DNA of 64,000 bases, from NCBI RefSeq assembly GCF_000373585.1, contig NZ_KB891951.1, positions 82,026-146,025 on the forward strand, given 5' to 3'. The translations under genes were made by a program, and so were the position numbers. Below are positions 1 through 7,967 of this stretch, piece after piece. Source of the stretch: Streptomyces sp. MspMP-M5. GTDB taxonomy: Bacteria > Actinomycetota > Actinomycetes > Streptomycetales > Streptomycetaceae. Under the pieces are notes generated by a model that made no database searches, was not told the DNA's origin, and saw nothing but the letters and a program-made list of their open reading frames with translations. Positions within the stretch are counted from its first letter, which is position 1. Every line of letters starts with the position of its first letter.

Positions 1-1147
1 CCTCGCCGATCGGCAGGAAGCCCGCGATCAGCGCGGACGCCACCCCGACGATCCAGGTGACCCGCACCGGCACGTGGTGGGTGGCGCTGGTCTTCGCGAA
101 CCACCTGGGCAGCAGCCCGTCACGGCTCATCGAGAACCACACCCGGGTCACCCCCAGCATGAAGGTGAACATCACGGTCAGGATGCCGATGATCGCGCCG
201 ACCGCGATCACGTCCGCCAGCGCGTCCAGCCCGACCGACTTGAACGCGCTGGAGAAACCGCTCTCCGGGTCGATGTGGCGGTAGTTCTGCATGCCCGTCA
301 GCACCAGGCAGGCCAGCACGTACAGCACCATCGAGACGGCCAGCGAGTACATGATGGCCCGGGGCATGTGGCGCTGGGCGTCCCGGGACTCCTCGGCGGC
401 GGTGCTCATCGCGTCGTAGCCGAAGACCGCGAAGAAGACGGTGGCCGCGCCGGTGAACGCGCCGCTCACCCCGAACGGGAAGAACGGCCGGTAGTTGGCG
501 GTGTCGACGTGCAGGAAGCCGACCGCGACGACGACCAGGACCACCAGCACCTTCAGCCCGACCACGAACGTCTCGAACCGCGCGGCGTTCTTGATGCCCA
601 GCGTCAGCAGATACGCGATCAGCAGGCACAGCACCGCCGCGAAGAGGTCCACCCGGTGCCCGGGTCCGGTGCCCGGCGCGCCCAGCATCCACCGCGGCAG
701 CTCGGCGCCCGACTCGCCGAGCAGGAAGGCGAAGTAGCCGGAGATGCCGATCGCGACCACCGCCACGATCGCGGTGTACTCCAGCAGCAGGTCCCAGCCG
801 ATGAACCAGCCGGCGAGTTCGCCCAGCACCGCGTAGCCGTAGGTGTAGGCCGAGCCGGCCTTCGGGATCAGCCCGGCGAACTCGGCGTACGAGAAGGCCG
901 CCGCGGCGCTGGCCACGCCCGCGACGAGGAAGGAGATCAGCACCGCGGGGCCGGCCTTCTCGTGCGCGACGGTGCCGGCCAGCGTGAAGATGCCGGCGCC
1001 GATGATCCCGCCCACGCCGATCGCGGTCAGCTGCCACAGCCCCAGCTCACGGGTGAGCTGCTGGCCCGCGGTGCCCTCCGGCTCCTCGATGTGCTCGATG
1101 GGTTTGCGGCGCCATACGCCCTCTCCCGCGCGCAGCAGGCGTGCCAT
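1..1147 (-). CDS. APC-family amino acid permease, C-terminus cut by window edge
   Basis: Integral membrane amino acid transporter of the APC superfamily, cationic amino acid transporter (CAT) type. ATG at 1147 follows a GGAGGGATC ribosome site, and the frame stays open for 382 codons to the window edge. The APC helix-1 signature GGIIGAGIF lies at about residues 46-54 after a short basic N-terminus. About nine hydrophobic segments follow, with motifs such as ESRDAQRHMPRAI that are typical of the CAT subgroup. Substrate cannot be read from the sequence; basic amino acids are the usual guess for this subgroup. The gene lies 121 bp downstream of the dodecin gene on the same strand. Incomplete only because the window ends. 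Confidence 0.9.
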   Translation of the reverse strand, partial: MARLLRAGEGVWRRKPIEHIEEPEGTAGQQLTRELGLWQLTAIGVGGIIGAGIFTLAGTVAHEKAGPAVLISFLVAGVASAAAAFSYAEFAGLIPKAGSAYTYGYAVLGELAGWFIGWDLLLEYTAIVAVVAIGISGYFAFLLGESGAELPRWMLGAPGTGPGHRVDLFAAVLCLLIAYLLTLGIKNAARFETFVVGLKVLVVLVVVAVGFLHVDTANYRPFFPFGVSGAFTGAATVFFAVFGYDAMSTAAEESRDAQRHMPRAIMYSLAVSMVLYVLACLVLTGMQNYRHIDPESGFSSAFKSVGLDALADVIAVGAIIGILTVMFTFMLGVTRVWFSMSRDGLLPRWFAKTSATHHVPVRVTWIVGVASALIAGFLPIGE

Positions 1148-1268
1148 GGGTGATCCCTCCGTACGCTCGGTACGTGTCCGTCGTGGTCCGACGGCGGATC
1201 ATCATGGACTGCCGGCGGCGCCGTACGAAGGCGACGCGGCGGCGGGGGCCCATTCGGCCCCGGGGGCT

Positions 1269-1484
1269 TCAGCCCGCGTCCTCCAGTCGGAAACCGACCT
1301 TCAGACCGACCTGGTAGTGGTCGATCCGGCCCTCGACGATATGGCCGCGGACCTGCGTGATCTCGAACCAGTCGAGATTGCGCAGGGTTTCGGAGGCGCG
1401 CTTGATGCCGTTCTCGATCGCGGCGTCCATGCTCTGCTGGGACGTCCCCACGATCTCGGTGACGCGATAGGTGCGGTCGGTCAC
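1269..1484 (-). CDS. dodecin, flavin-binding protein
   Basis: Small flavin-storage and buffering protein that assembles into a hollow dodecamer (known for the family). The 71-residue product has the family length and pattern: VTEIVGTS near the N-terminus, a helix with a conserved Asn-Gly-Ile, Trp39 in LDWFEI that would stack on the flavin, and the GRIDHYQVGLKVGFRLE strand end with its Gln. The GTG at 1484 was chosen because GAGGGAG sits 6-7 bases upstream and the longer frame only adds residues unlike dodecin. It stands alone between the UspA gene and the permease. Confidence 0.93.
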   Translation of the reverse strand: MTDRTYRVTEIVGTSQQSMDAAIENGIKRASETLRNLDWFEITQVRGHIVEGRIDHYQVGLKVGFRLEDAG

Positions 1485-1584
1485 GGTGGTCTCCCTCGCC
1501 GGGGCGGCGCTCCGCCCGTCCACCCTCCACCGTGCCTCAGCCCGGCCCGGCCCACCAGCGGAGCCGGACGGGGCCGAGCGGCGT

Positions 1585-2046
1585 CTACGGCACCACCGTG
1601 ACCGGCCACCGGCCGGCCTTCACCAGGCGGACCGCGACCGAGCCCATGATCCGGTGCCCGGCCGACTCGGAGGCGCCGACGACCACCGCGTCCGCCTTGA
1701 GTTCGTCGGCCATCTGCACCATGCCGTTGTACGGGTCCCCGCGCAGGGTGTGGAACTCCCACCGCAGGTGGAATATCCCGTCCACCCGCTCGGTGGCCTC
1801 GCGGATCTCGGCCATCAGCTCCTCGGCGACCTCGCCGGTGGCCGCCATGACCGGTGCGCCCAGCGCGGCCCCGGTCGCCAGCACCGGCTGGACGTAGACC
1901 AGCACCAGCTTCGAGCCCTGCCGCCGGGCCAGGCCGGCCGCGTACGCCGCGGCGCGCCAGGACGAGTCGGAGCCGTCGACGCCGACGACGATGACCTTCG
2001 GGCCGTCCGTTCCGCGCTCGAACGGCGCGGCTGTGTTGTCCTCCAC
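1585..2046 (-). CDS. universal stress protein (UspA family)
   Basis: Single-domain Usp protein of 153 residues. It begins KVIVVGVDGSDSSWRA (strand 1 and the first nucleotide-contact loop) and ends with VVGASESAGHRIMGS plus a C-terminal VTVVP strand, the G-2x-G-9x-G-S type ATP-binding region. The GTG start at 2046 lies only 10 bp after the stop of the PAS-LuxR gene, and the longer in-frame version adds arginine-rich non-Usp sequence. No good ribosome site is visible, which fits translational coupling to the regulator. Likely a cytoplasmic stress or dormancy protein; the specific role is unknown. Confidence 0.88.
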   Translation of the reverse strand: MEDNTAAPFERGTDGPKVIVVGVDGSDSSWRAAAYAAGLARRQGSKLVLVYVQPVLATGAALGAPVMAATGEVAEELMAEIREATERVDGIFHLRWEFHTLRGDPYNGMVQMADELKADAVVVGASESAGHRIMGSVAVRLVKAGRWPVTVVP

Positions 2047-2056
2047 AGCAGCGAGG

Positions 2057-2782
2057 TTAGCCGGGGGCGTGCGCGCCGCCGTCCCCGGGCACCGCGGGCG
2101 CCGGCGGCCAGTGGGCCGGGTCGAGCACCCCCAGCACATAGGCCCTGGCCACCAGCGCGGTGCGGCCCTGGACGCGCCAGCGCCGGGCCAGCCGGGTGAG
2201 GTGGTAGTTCACGCCGTCGACGGTCAGGCCCAGCGTGCCGCCGATCGCGGCGGTGGTCGCCCCGCCGGCCGCCAGTGCCAGGATGCGGGCCTCCACGGGG
2301 CTGGTGGCGGCTTGCGGCGCGGGCGGCGGCGGGGCGGGCTCGTGCACCCGCAGCAGGGCCAGCAGCGCCGGCGGCTCCGCGGACGGGTCGCCGACCGGAT
2401 CGATCGTCAGCTCGCCCTGCCGCTCCGGTTCGCCGGGCCCGGTCCGCCAGCGCACCTCGACCGGATAGCGGGACCGGCGGCCCAGCCGCAGCGCCTCCAT
2501 GACCCGGGCGACCTGTGCCCGGTCGCGGGGCCGGAAGCGGTCCAGCAGATTGCGGCCGCGCAGCTGCCCGGGGACCGCGCCCCACTGCGCCGCCATCGCC
2601 GGATTGGCGATCAGCACCTCGCCGTCGGCCCGGCACACCGCGATCGGGGTGGGGATCCGGTCCAGCAGCATCACGAAGTAGTCGCGGTAGGGGTCGGCCG
2701 CGGGCGGGCCGGGCGACGGCGGAGGTTCCCGGTCCGCGCCCCGGCCGTCCCCCGGTGCCCCGCCGCACGCCGCGCCGCCCAT
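2057..2782 (-). CDS. PAS domain plus LuxR-type HTH regulator
   Basis: DNA-binding regulator of 241 residues. A PAS domain spans about residues 35-145 (core LLDRIPTPIAVCRADGEVL and the following NPAMAAQWG segment). A C-terminal LuxR-type helix-turn-helix spans about 160-220 (SPVEARILALAAGGATTAAIGGTLGLT). The architecture matches small PAS-LuxR regulators known from polyene antibiotic clusters, but no such cluster lies here. The gene is divergent from the CYP102-type P450, with 146 bp between the starts, and is coupled to the UspA gene behind it. The shared intergenic region carries two perfect 6-bp dyads, so control of the P450 is a reasonable inference. PAS ligand unknown. Confidence 0.88.
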   Translation of the reverse strand: MGGAACGGAPGDGRGADREPPPSPGPPAADPYRDYFVMLLDRIPTPIAVCRADGEVLIANPAMAAQWGAVPGQLRGRNLLDRFRPRDRAQVARVMEALRLGRRSRYPVEVRWRTGPGEPERQGELTIDPVGDPSAEPPALLALLRVHEPAPPPPAPQAATSPVEARILALAAGGATTAAIGGTLGLTVDGVNYHLTRLARRWRVQGRTALVARAYVLGVLDPAHWPPAPAVPGDGGAHAPG

Positions 2783-2841
2783 CGCCCGCTTTCCGCCCTT
2801 TCTCCCGTGCTGCCGGCCGTCCCTGCCTCATCCGCGACCCG

Positions 2842-2885
2842 CGCGCAAGTATGCGCGGCGACAATCCACTGCACAATCATGCAGT
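2842..2885. promoter_or_regulatory. two dyads between PAS-LuxR regulator and P450
   Basis: The 146-bp divergent region holds two perfect inverted repeats: CGCGCA-agta-TGCGCG at 2842-2857 and ACTGCA-caatca-TGCAGT at 2868-2885. The second lies about 44 bp upstream of the P450 ATG. They are the only AT-bearing dyads in the region and are reasonable operators for the adjacent regulator. This role is inferred, not shown. Confidence 0.45.
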
Positions 2886-2928
2886 TTCTCTGGCCGGGAG
2901 TGGGCGCCGGGCCGGTCACGCTGGAGGC

Positions 2929-5900
2929 ATGACCGACACCATCGCGCCCCAGACGGGCGACCGGACCGCCGACGCGGGCGTCCCGGTCGCCGACCTCACG
3001 GCGACCGGGATCAGCCACGCCCCCATCCAGCAGGCCATGGACCTCGCCCGGATCCACGGCCCGGCATTCAAGCGCAAGTTCGGCGCGCGCGAGACGCTGT
3101 TCCTCTCCTCCCTCGACCTGGTCACCGAGGTCGCTGACGAGACCCGCTTCGCCAAGGGCGTCTCGGTGGTCCTGGAGGACGTACGGGAGTTCGCCGGTGA
3201 CGGTCTGTTCACCGCCTACAACGACGAGCCCAACTGGGCCAGGGCCCACGAACTGCTGATGCCGGCCTTCGCGCTGGGCTCGATGCGTACCTACCACCCG
3301 GCGATGCTGAAGGTCGCCCGCCGGGTGCTGGCCTCCTGGGACCGGCGGATGGCCGAGGGCCGCCCCGTCGAGGTCGCCGACGACATGACCCGGATGACGC
3401 TGGACACCATCGGACTGGCCGGCTTCGGCTTCGACTTCGAGTCGTTCTCCCGGGACACCCCGCACCCCTTCGTCGAGTCGATGGTGCGCTGCCTGGAATG
3501 GAGCATGACGAAGTTCTCCCGGCAGCCCGGCACCGACCACTCGGCCGCCGACGCGGCGTTCCGCGCGGACGCCGACCACCTCGCGTCGGTCGTCGACGAG
3601 GTGATCGCGGCCCGCACGGCCGGCGGCGAGCGGCGCGACGACGACCTGCTGGGCCTGATGCTCACCGCCGCGGAGGGCAACGCCGCCCACCAGGGGCCGG
3701 TCCTGGACCTCGCCAACATCCGCAACCAGGTCATCACCTTCCTCATCGCCGGCCACGAGACCACCTCCGGTGCGCTCTCCTTCGCCCTCTACCACCTCCT
3801 CAAGGACCCGGTCGCGCTGCGGCTGGCGCAGCGCGAGGCGGACGAGCTGTGGGGCGACGACCCCGACCCGGACCCCTCCTTCGAGGACATCGGCCGGCTG
3901 CCGTTCACCCGTCAGGTCCTCAACGAGACGCTGCGGCTGTGGCCGACCGCCGCCGCCTTCACCCGCCAGGCCCGCACCGACACGGTGATCGGCGGCCGCT
4001 ACCCGGTCGCCGCCGGCGAACAGGTCACCGTCCTCACCCCGATGCTCCACCGCGACCCGGTCTGGGGCGACAACCCCGAGGCGTTCGACCCGTTCCGCTT
4101 CACCCCGCAGGCCGAGGCGGCCCGCTCCCCGCACGCCTACAAGCCCTTCGGCACCGGCGAACGCGCCTGCATCGGCCGGCAGTTCGCGCTGCACGAGGCC
4201 ACCATGCTGCTGGCGCTGCTGGTCCACCGCTACCGGCTGATCGACCACACCGGCTACCGGCTCCGCGTCAAGGAGACCCTCACCCTCAAGCCCGAGGGCT
4301 TCACCCTCACCCTCGCCCCGCGCACCCCCGCCGACCGGGCCGCGGTGCGCGCCGCACTGGCCGTGCTGCCCGGCGCCGCGGCGGACGACGCCACCGGCGC
4401 CGCCCCCGTCGACGGCCTGCCCACCCGGGTCCCGCAGGACACCGGGCTGCTCCTGCTGCACGGCACCAACTACGGCACCTGCCGGGAGTTCGCCGAGCGG
4501 CTCGCCGACGAGGCCACCGCACTGGGCTTCGCCACGGAGGTCGCGCCGCTGGACGCGCACGCAGGCGGCCTGCCCGCCGACCGCCCCGTCGTGATCGTCG
4601 CCGCCTCCTACAACGGCCAGCCGACCGACGACGCCACCGCGTTCACCGCCTGGCTCGGCACCGCGCCCGAGGGCGCCGCGGCCGGGGTCCGCTACGCCGT
4701 GCTGGGCGTCGGCGACCGCAACTGGGCCGCCACCTACCAGCAGGTCCCCACCCTCCTCGACGACCGGCTGGCCGCGCTCGGCGGGGAGCGGCTGCTGCCC
4801 CGCGCCGAGGCCGACGCCTCCGGCGATCTCACCACCACCGTCAAGGAGTTCGGCGCCGCCCTGCGCACCGAGCTGCTGGTCCGCTACGGCGACCCGGCCA
4901 CCGTCGGCGCCCCGGGCTCCGACGCCGCCGGGACCGACGACACCGGCTACACCGTCACCGCCCTCACCGGCGGCCCGCTCGACGCGCTCGCCGCCCGGCA
5001 CGGCCTCGTCCCGATGACCGTCACCGAGGCCCACGACCTGACCGCCGAGGGCTGGCCGCGCCCCAAGCGCTTCCTGCGCCTGGCGCTGCCGGACGGGGTC
5101 TCCTACCGCACCGCCGACCACCTCGCCGTACTGCCGGCCAACACCCCGGAGGCGGTCGCCCGCACCGCCCGGGCGCTCGGCGCCGACCTGGACACCGTAC
5201 TCGCGCTGCGCCCGCCCACCGGCCGCCCGGCCCGCGACACCCTCCCCGTCGACCGACCCCTGACGATACGTCAACTCCTTACACACCACCTGGAATTGGG
5301 TGCTCGCCCGACGCGTGCGCAGCTCGCTCTGCTGGCCGCCCACAACCCCTGCCCGCCCGAGCGGCACGCCCTGGAGAACCTCCCCGAGGACGACCCGCGC
5401 ACCCTCGTCGAGCTGATCGAGACGCACCCCGCGCTGCGCGGCGCACTGCCCTGGCCGGTGGTCCTGGAGCTGCTGCCGCCGCTGCGCACCCGCCACTACT
5501 CGCTGTCCTCGTCGCCGGCCGCCGACCCCCGGCACGCCGACCTGATGGTCTCGCTGCTGCCCGGCGGCACCGGCTCGACCCATCTGCACACCCTGCGCCC
5601 CGGCGACACCCTGCTGGCCCGGGTCCAGCCGTGCCGGGAGGCGTTCCGCCTCGACCCGGCCGACGACACCCCGGTCATCATGGTCGCCGCCGGCACCGGT
5701 CTCGCGCCGTTCCGCGGTGCCGTCGCCGACCGCGTCGCGGCCGGCCGGACCACCCCGGCCCGGCTCTACTTCGGCTGCGACGACCCCGACGGCGACTTCC
5801 TGCACGCCGCGGAGTTCGCCGCCGCCGAACGGGCCGGCGCGCTCACCGTCCACCCCGTCTTCAGCGCCCGCCCCGAGAACGGCCACCGCTTCGTCCAGCA

Positions 5901-6120
5901 CCGGATCGAGGCGGAGGCCGCCGAGGTGTGGGAGCTGCTGCAGGCCGGGGCCCGGGTCTACGTCTGCGGCGACGGCAGCCGGATGGCGCCCGGCGTGCGG
6001 GACGCCTTCCGCGCCGTCCACCGGGCCGCCACCGGCGCCAGTGAGCAGGAGTCGGAGGCGTGGCTGCGCGAACTGACCGCCGCCGGACGCTATATCGAGG
6101 ACGTCTACGCGGCGGGCTGA
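2929..6120 (+). CDS. self-sufficient cytochrome P450-reductase fusion, CYP102 (P450 BM3) type
   Basis: Fatty-acid-type monooxygenase with the P450 and its diflavin NADPH reductase in one 1063-residue chain, the usual CYP102 length. P450 part: Phe94 in FAGDGLF (BM3 Phe87 position), I-helix AGHETTSG at 274-281, ExxR at 333-336, heme-ligand Cys414 in FGTGERACIG. FMN domain from about 506 (HGTNYGTC). FAD/NADPH domains carry HYSLSSSP, AAGTGLAPFRG and a C-terminal RYIEDVYAAG. The ATG at 2929 is preceded by GGAGG with a single-base gap, an unusually short spacing, but no other plausible start exists before the conserved region. The residue that normally stacks on FAD (Trp in BM3) is Tyr1060. Likely hydroxylates medium- or long-chain fatty acids; this substrate is inferred from the family. 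Confidence 0.96.
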   Translation: MTDTIAPQTGDRTADAGVPVADLTATGISHAPIQQAMDLARIHGPAFKRKFGARETLFLSSLDLVTEVADETRFAKGVSVVLEDVREFAGDGLFTAYNDEPNWARAHELLMPAFALGSMRTYHPAMLKVARRVLASWDRRMAEGRPVEVADDMTRMTLDTIGLAGFGFDFESFSRDTPHPFVESMVRCLEWSMTKFSRQPGTDHSAADAAFRADADHLASVVDEVIAARTAGGERRDDDLLGLMLTAAEGNAAHQGPVLDLANIRNQVITFLIAGHETTSGALSFALYHLLKDPVALRLAQREADELWGDDPDPDPSFEDIGRLPFTRQVLNETLRLWPTAAAFTRQARTDTVIGGRYPVAAGEQVTVLTPMLHRDPVWGDNPEAFDPFRFTPQAEAARSPHAYKPFGTGERACIGRQFALHEATMLLALLVHRYRLIDHTGYRLRVKETLTLKPEGFTLTLAPRTPADRAAVRAALAVLPGAAADDATGAAPVDGLPTRVPQDTGLLLLHGTNYGTCREFAERLADEATALGFATEVAPLDAHAGGLPADRPVVIVAASYNGQPTDDATAFTAWLGTAPEGAAAGVRYAVLGVGDRNWAATYQQVPTLLDDRLAALGGERLLPRAEADASGDLTTTVKEFGAALRTELLVRYGDPATVGAPGSDAAGTDDTGYTVTALTGGPLDALAARHGLVPMTVTEAHDLTAEGWPRPKRFLRLALPDGVSYRTADHLAVLPANTPEAVARTARALGADLDTVLALRPPTGRPARDTLPVDRPLTIRQLLTHHLELGARPTRAQLALLAAHNPCPPERHALENLPEDDPRTLVELIETHPALRGALPWPVVLELLPPLRTRHYSLSSSPAADPRHADLMVSLLPGGTGSTHLHTLRPGDTLLARVQPCREAFRLDPADDTPVIMVAAGTGLAPFRGAVADRVAAGRTTPARLYFGCDDPDGDFLHAAEFAAAERAGALTVHPVFSARPENGHRFVQHRIEAEAAEVWELLQAGARVYVCGDGSRMAPGVRDAFRAVHRAATGASEQESEAWLRELTAAGRYIEDVYAAG

Positions 6121-6134
6121 CACCCCACGGAACC

Positions 6135-6171
6135 GCGGCGGCGGGGGCGCGAGGTCCGCACCCGCCGCCGC
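6135..6171. terminator. bidirectional stem-loop terminator
   Basis: A perfect 11-bp GC stem (GCGGCGGCGGG against CCCGCCGCCGC) with a 15-base loop sits between the convergent ends of the P450 gene (6120) and the DUF2165 gene (6182). There is no T-tract, as is common for Streptomyces terminators. Confidence 0.7.
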
Positions 6172-6181
6172 TCGCCGGTGC

Positions 6182-6769
6182 CTAGGCGCCGGCCGGGTCG
6201 TCCGTGTCGTCCACGTCGGCGGTGTCCGCCGCGCGCACCGGCCCGGGGCGCCGCCCCACCGTTCCCGACAGCTGCACCACCAGCAGCACCACACCGGTCA
6301 TCAGGAAGTTCCGCACCGCCGCCTCCACACCGTTCCACTGCTTCGACTGCCACATGGAGAACCACTCGCCGCCGATGGCCCAGAAGCCGGCGCCGAACAG
6401 CACCATCATCATCAGCAGTCCCGCGGTGGCCAGCCCCCGCGCCCGCCCGGCACCGCCGGCCCGGCCCCGCAGCGCCCACAGCGCGGTGGCCGCGAGCAGC
6501 AGCAGCGCCGACGCCGACTCCCACCCGATCACCGCCACATACGCGGCGTTCTGCAGCGTCGGCGAGGTGATGGCCCGCCACATCAGGTCGGGGTCGTGGA
6601 AGGTGGTGTCCATCGCCAGCACGTGCTGGACGTACTGCTGGTTGGTGCCGAAGTCGGTGATGTTGCCGAAGGCCACCAGCGTGATGTAGAGGGCGACCGT
6701 TCCGGTCAGCACCGCCGCCGCCCACGACAGTCCCTTCGAGGCGGCCTCGCCGCTCCCCCGGTTCCGCAT
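6182..6769 (-). CDS. DUF2165-family small integral membrane protein
   Basis: Membrane protein of 195 residues with four predicted membrane segments: SWAAAVLTGTVALYITLVAF near residues 13-32, then around 80-95, 105-125 and 150-170. It carries the DUF2165 hallmarks: NITDFGTNQQYVQHVLAMDT after the first helix, TFHDPDLMWRAI, and a late segment with EWFSMWQSKQWNG. ATG at 6769 follows AAAGGG at 7 bases. The function of the family is unknown. It stands alone and converges on the P450 gene. Confidence 0.82.
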   Translation of the reverse strand: MRNRGSGEAASKGLSWAAAVLTGTVALYITLVAFGNITDFGTNQQYVQHVLAMDTTFHDPDLMWRAITSPTLQNAAYVAVIGWESASALLLLAATALWALRGRAGGAGRARGLATAGLLMMMVLFGAGFWAIGGEWFSMWQSKQWNGVEAAVRNFLMTGVVLLVVQLSGTVGRRPGPVRAADTADVDDTDDPAGA

Positions 6770-6894
6770 CCGCACACCCTTTCGTTGATCGTTCGCGTCG
6801 CTGACCGTATCGTGCCCGCTCCCGTTCCGCCCGCCGACCGCCAACTCCCGTACGCTGCTGACCGACCAGCAGGACACCAGGGGAAGCGGGGCCC

Positions 6895-7959
6895 ATGAAC
6901 AGGAAGCGGTGTGCGGGGACGGTCGCCGTCGCGGCGGCGGCGATGATCGCGGCGACCGGCCCGGCGGGAGCGGAGACCGGCACGCCGGCGGCCTCCGCGA
7001 CGGCCGCCGGCGGCACCTACGACACCAGCACGGCGGTCGGGGTCCACAACTCCTACGACAAGGCCAAGTACCCCTACTTCGCCGACGCGTTGGACTCCGG
7101 TACCGCACTCGTCGAGGTGGACGTCTGGACCAACGGCCTCGGCGGCAGCTGGCGGGTCTCGCACAGCAACCCGCTCGGCAACAACAACAACTGCGTCGGC
7201 GCCACCACCGCCGCCGAACTGCGCACCAAGGACCGCAACCAGGACCTCGCCGGCTGCCTCGCCGACATGCGTGCCTGGCACGACGCCCACCCCGGCCACC
7301 GCCCGATCCTCGTCAAGATCGAGATGAAGGACGGCTTCAATGCCAAGGGGGGCCGAGGACCGGCCGAATTCGACGCCCTTATACGCCAGAAGCTCGGCGA
7401 CGCGGTCTACGGGCCCGGCGACCTCGCGGCCGGCCACGCCACCCTCGACGAGGCGGTCCGGGCCGGCGGCTGGCCCCCGCGCACCGCCCTGGCCGGCAAG
7501 TTCCTCTTCGAGCTGATACCGGGCACCGTCGAGGAGCACAACCCGCTCGACAGGCTCTGGACGGACGTGGAGTACGCCGGCCACCTCAAGGACCTCGCCG
7601 CACAGGGGGAGTTGCGCCGGGCGACCGCCTTCCCCGCCGTCCACGGCGCCGCGCCCGGCGACCCCCGCGACCGCTACGCCGACCCGGCCCTGCGCCCCTG
7701 GTTCGTGGTCTTCGACGGCGACGCGGCCACGTACCTCGACGGCACCATCGACACCTCCTGGTACGACACCCGGCACTACCTGCTCGTCATGACCGACGCC
7801 CACAAGGTCCCGCCGGCCCTGGACCCCACCCACCCCACCGAGGCGGAGGCCCTGGCCCGGGTCGGGAAACTCGCCGCCGCCCACGCCAGTTTCGCCACCG
7901 CCGACTGGTACCCGCTGCCGTCCGTCCTGCGCACGGTCGTCCCGCGCGGCGGCGCCTGA
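6895..7959 (+). CDS. secreted Ca2+-dependent phosphoinositide-specific phospholipase C-like protein
   Basis: Secreted 354-residue protein with a Sec signal peptide (basic start, Ala-rich core, cleavage near AGA-ETG at about 26). The domain resembles the Ca2+-dependent PI-PLC C1 family known from Streptomyces: first His in STAVGVHNSYDK, VEVDVWTN metal-site strand, SHSNPLGNNNNC, and a late D/H segment. This is a TIM-barrel fold that cleaves phosphoinositides or related phosphodiesters in known members. The ATG was chosen for the GGGGAAGCGGGGCCC leader and the signal peptide. A PLC of a different family lies 1.2 kb downstream on the other strand. Substrate is unproven. Confidence 0.82.
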   Translation: MNRKRCAGTVAVAAAAMIAATGPAGAETGTPAASATAAGGTYDTSTAVGVHNSYDKAKYPYFADALDSGTALVEVDVWTNGLGGSWRVSHSNPLGNNNNCVGATTAAELRTKDRNQDLAGCLADMRAWHDAHPGHRPILVKIEMKDGFNAKGGRGPAEFDALIRQKLGDAVYGPGDLAAGHATLDEAVRAGGWPPRTALAGKFLFELIPGTVEEHNPLDRLWTDVEYAGHLKDLAAQGELRRATAFPAVHGAAPGDPRDRYADPALRPWFVVFDGDAATYLDGTIDTSWYDTRHYLLVMTDAHKVPPALDPTHPTEAEALARVGKLAAAHASFATADWYPLPSVLRTVVPRGGA

Positions 7960-7967
7960 CCGGTTCG

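Noticed and set aside
2671-6294. 1207-codon open frame antisense to the P450 gene
   Set aside because: Shadow of a GC-rich gene; it gives Gly/Val/Arg/Ala-rich sequence without motifs, while the plus strand encodes a complete CYP102 protein.
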